Assembly: GCA_022717655.1 (NCBI GenBank)
Contig: JAIIAN010000183.1
Coordinates: forward strand, 1 to 5,728
Direction: 5' to 3'
Length of the DNA: 5,728 nucleotides
DNA from: Bacillota bacterium
GTDB taxonomy: Bacteria > Bacillota > Clostridia > Lachnospirales > Lachnospiraceae
Made by a program: the position numbers and the translations under genes. This document shows positions 4,907 through 5,728 of the stretch, piece after piece; the first letter of the stretch is position 1; each line of letters begins with the position of its first letter. The notes below the pieces were generated by a model, which made no database searches, was not told the origin of the DNA, and worked only from the letters and a program-made list of their open reading frames with translations.

Positions 4907-5728
4907 CATACAGAAAACGAAAATGTTCCAGTACGCAGGTGCTTCAAGATTTGCTTATAACTGGGCTTTAGCCAGGGAAAAAGAGAGCTATGAAAAAGAG
5001 GGCAGATTTCTTTCAGACTCAGAACTTAGAAAAGAATTTACAAGACTTAGAAATTCGGATGAATATGCATGGCTGCGGAATATTTCGAACAATGTAACCA
5101 AACAGACAATTAAGGATGCTTGTACGGCTTATAAAAACTTTTTCAAAGGATTACAAAACTATCCAAGGTTTAAGTCAAAAAAGAAATCAACACCGAAGTT
5201 CTATCAGGACAACATGAAGATACGGTTTTGTGATACCCATGTTAAGTTTGAGGGTTTTGCTGTTTCTAAAAAGAAGAATAAGCAAAAACGAAACTGGGTA
5301 AGGCTTGCAGAACGTGGTCGTATTCCTACAGATGCCAAATACAGGAATCCAAGAATCTCTTTTGATGGATTGAATTGGTGGATTAGTGTATGTGTGGAAG
5401 TTCTGGACTGTAAAAAAAGATTAAAGGATGATGGAATTGGGATTGATTTAGGAATTAAAGACCTGGCGATATGTTCAGATACTACGAAGTATAAGAATAT
5501 CAATAAAAGCCAAACCGTAAAGAAACTGGAGAAACGCAGGCGCAGATTACAACGCAACGTATCTCGCAAATATGAACAAAATAAAGAGAAAGGAAAATAC
5601 TGTAAAACAAATAATATAGTTAAGAAAGAAAAACTTTTGTTAAAAGTAAATCACAGATTAACAAATATTCGTAAGAATTATTTACATCAAACCACATCGG
5701 AAATCGTAAATCGAAAACCAAGATTTAT
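4869..5728 (+). CDS. tnpB: TnpB, RNA-guided endonuclease of the IS607 element (3' end missing)
   Basis: The frame is open to the window end: 286 complete codons with no stop. The N-terminal MVKAIKVMLIPNNIQKTKMF, the RFAYNWALA segment (27-35) and the NISNNVTKQTIKDACTAYKNFF stretch (71-92) are typical of the TnpB recognition lobe, as is YPRFKSKK (98-105). The beta-rich part (116-180, including LNWWISV) leads into the RuvC-I motif GIDLGIKDLA (191-200), with catalytic Asp193. The basic helix KKLEKRRRRLQRN (218-230) follows. The RuvC-II Glu, zinc-finger Cys pairs and RuvC-III Asp lie beyond the window, so intactness cannot be judged. Known role of the family: ancestor-like relative of Cas12, cutting DNA next to a target motif, guided by an RNA from the element's right end, which helps the element persist at its donor site. 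It starts 38 nt before the tnpA stop, so the two are co-expressed. Confidence 0.92.
   Translation, partial: MVKAIKVMLIPNNIQKTKMFQYAGASRFAYNWALAREKESYEKEGRFLSDSELRKEFTRLRNSDEYAWLRNISNNVTKQTIKDACTAYKNFFKGLQNYPRFKSKKKSTPKFYQDNMKIRFCDTHVKFEGFAVSKKKNKQKRNWVRLAERGRIPTDAKYRNPRISFDGLNWWISVCVEVLDCKKRLKDDGIGIDLGIKDLAICSDTTKYKNINKSQTVKKLEKRRRRLQRNVSRKYEQNKEKGKYCKTNNIVKKEKLLLKVNHRLTNIRKNYLHQTTSEIVNRKPRF

Larger units (their letters stand above)
4169..5728 (+). mobile_element. IS607-family insertion sequence (left part, right end outside window)
   Basis: A MerR-HTH/serine-recombinase tnpA and an overlapping tnpB in the same orientation are the defining IS607 arrangement. The exact left boundary cannot be read because IS607 elements lack terminal inverted repeats and target duplications. 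I place it in the 90-nt AT-rich gap between the nucleotidyltransferase stop and tnpA. Base composition shifts sharply: 12 of the 60 bases at 4201-4260 are G or C, against 32 of 60 at 2701-2760 in the operon. The window ends inside tnpB, so the right end and its guide-RNA (omega RNA) region are not visible. The element lies downstream of the operon and does not visibly break a gene. Confidence 0.85.

Noticed and set aside
5204..5569. Minus-strand 121-codon frame opposite tnpB
   Set aside because: It is fully antisense to the TnpB RuvC-I region, whose plus-strand motifs are unambiguous.

Overview
The window looks like a low-to-mid GC Gram-positive genome of the Clostridia type (gut Lachnospiraceae/Ruminococcaceae-like). 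This is inferred from AGGAGG-type ribosome binding sites, a TTG start, tightly packed or overlapping genes, and the protein families present. No rRNA, tRNA or CRISPR array is visible, so the taxonomy is not secure.

Region 1 (2-4168) is one co-directional, translationally coupled operon on the + strand. In order it encodes: (i) the C-terminal part of an HprK/PEPCK-like P-loop kinase, cut by the window start; (ii) an 85-aa PqqD-like protein (RiPP recognition element fold); (iii) a 154-aa S24/S26 (signal-peptidase-like) serine peptidase with a Ser-His arrangement and no membrane anchor; (iv) a 546-aa ABC exporter half-transporter (membrane domain plus ATPase) with an unusually compact ATPase domain; (v) a 398-aa nucleotidyltransferase of the NTP_transf_5 type. 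Junctions are 0 nt, a 4-nt ATGA overlap, a 6-nt gap and a 14-nt overlap. The set reads as the back half of a RiPP (ribosomally made, modified peptide) cluster: PqqD presents the precursor, the peptidase removes the leader, the kinase and nucleotidyltransferase decorate the peptide, and the ABC protein exports it. The kinase, PqqD, transporter and nucleotidyltransferase combination resembles phosphorylated lasso peptide clusters of the paeninodin type. However, neither a lasso cyclase nor the usual transglutaminase-like B2 protease is visible, and no precursor gene lies in the window. Those genes, if present, are upstream.

Region 2 (about 4169-5728) is the left part of an IS607-family insertion sequence. 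It has a palindrome-rich AT-rich leader, a MerR-HTH plus serine-recombinase transposase (tnpA, TTG start), and an overlapping RNA-guided-nuclease gene tnpB that runs off the window end. The leader holds a candidate promoter and a perfect 15-bp inverted repeat that brackets the tnpA Shine-Dalgarno and start codon, with the -10 box inside its left arm. Transcripts starting at the element's own promoter would lack the left arm. Read-through from the RiPP operon would carry both arms and could fold so as to block tnpA translation. This is a plausible, testable guard against impinging transcription.

The two findings most worth pursuing are the soluble S26-like peptidase with twin tailoring enzymes in the RiPP operon, and the tnpA leader hairpin.
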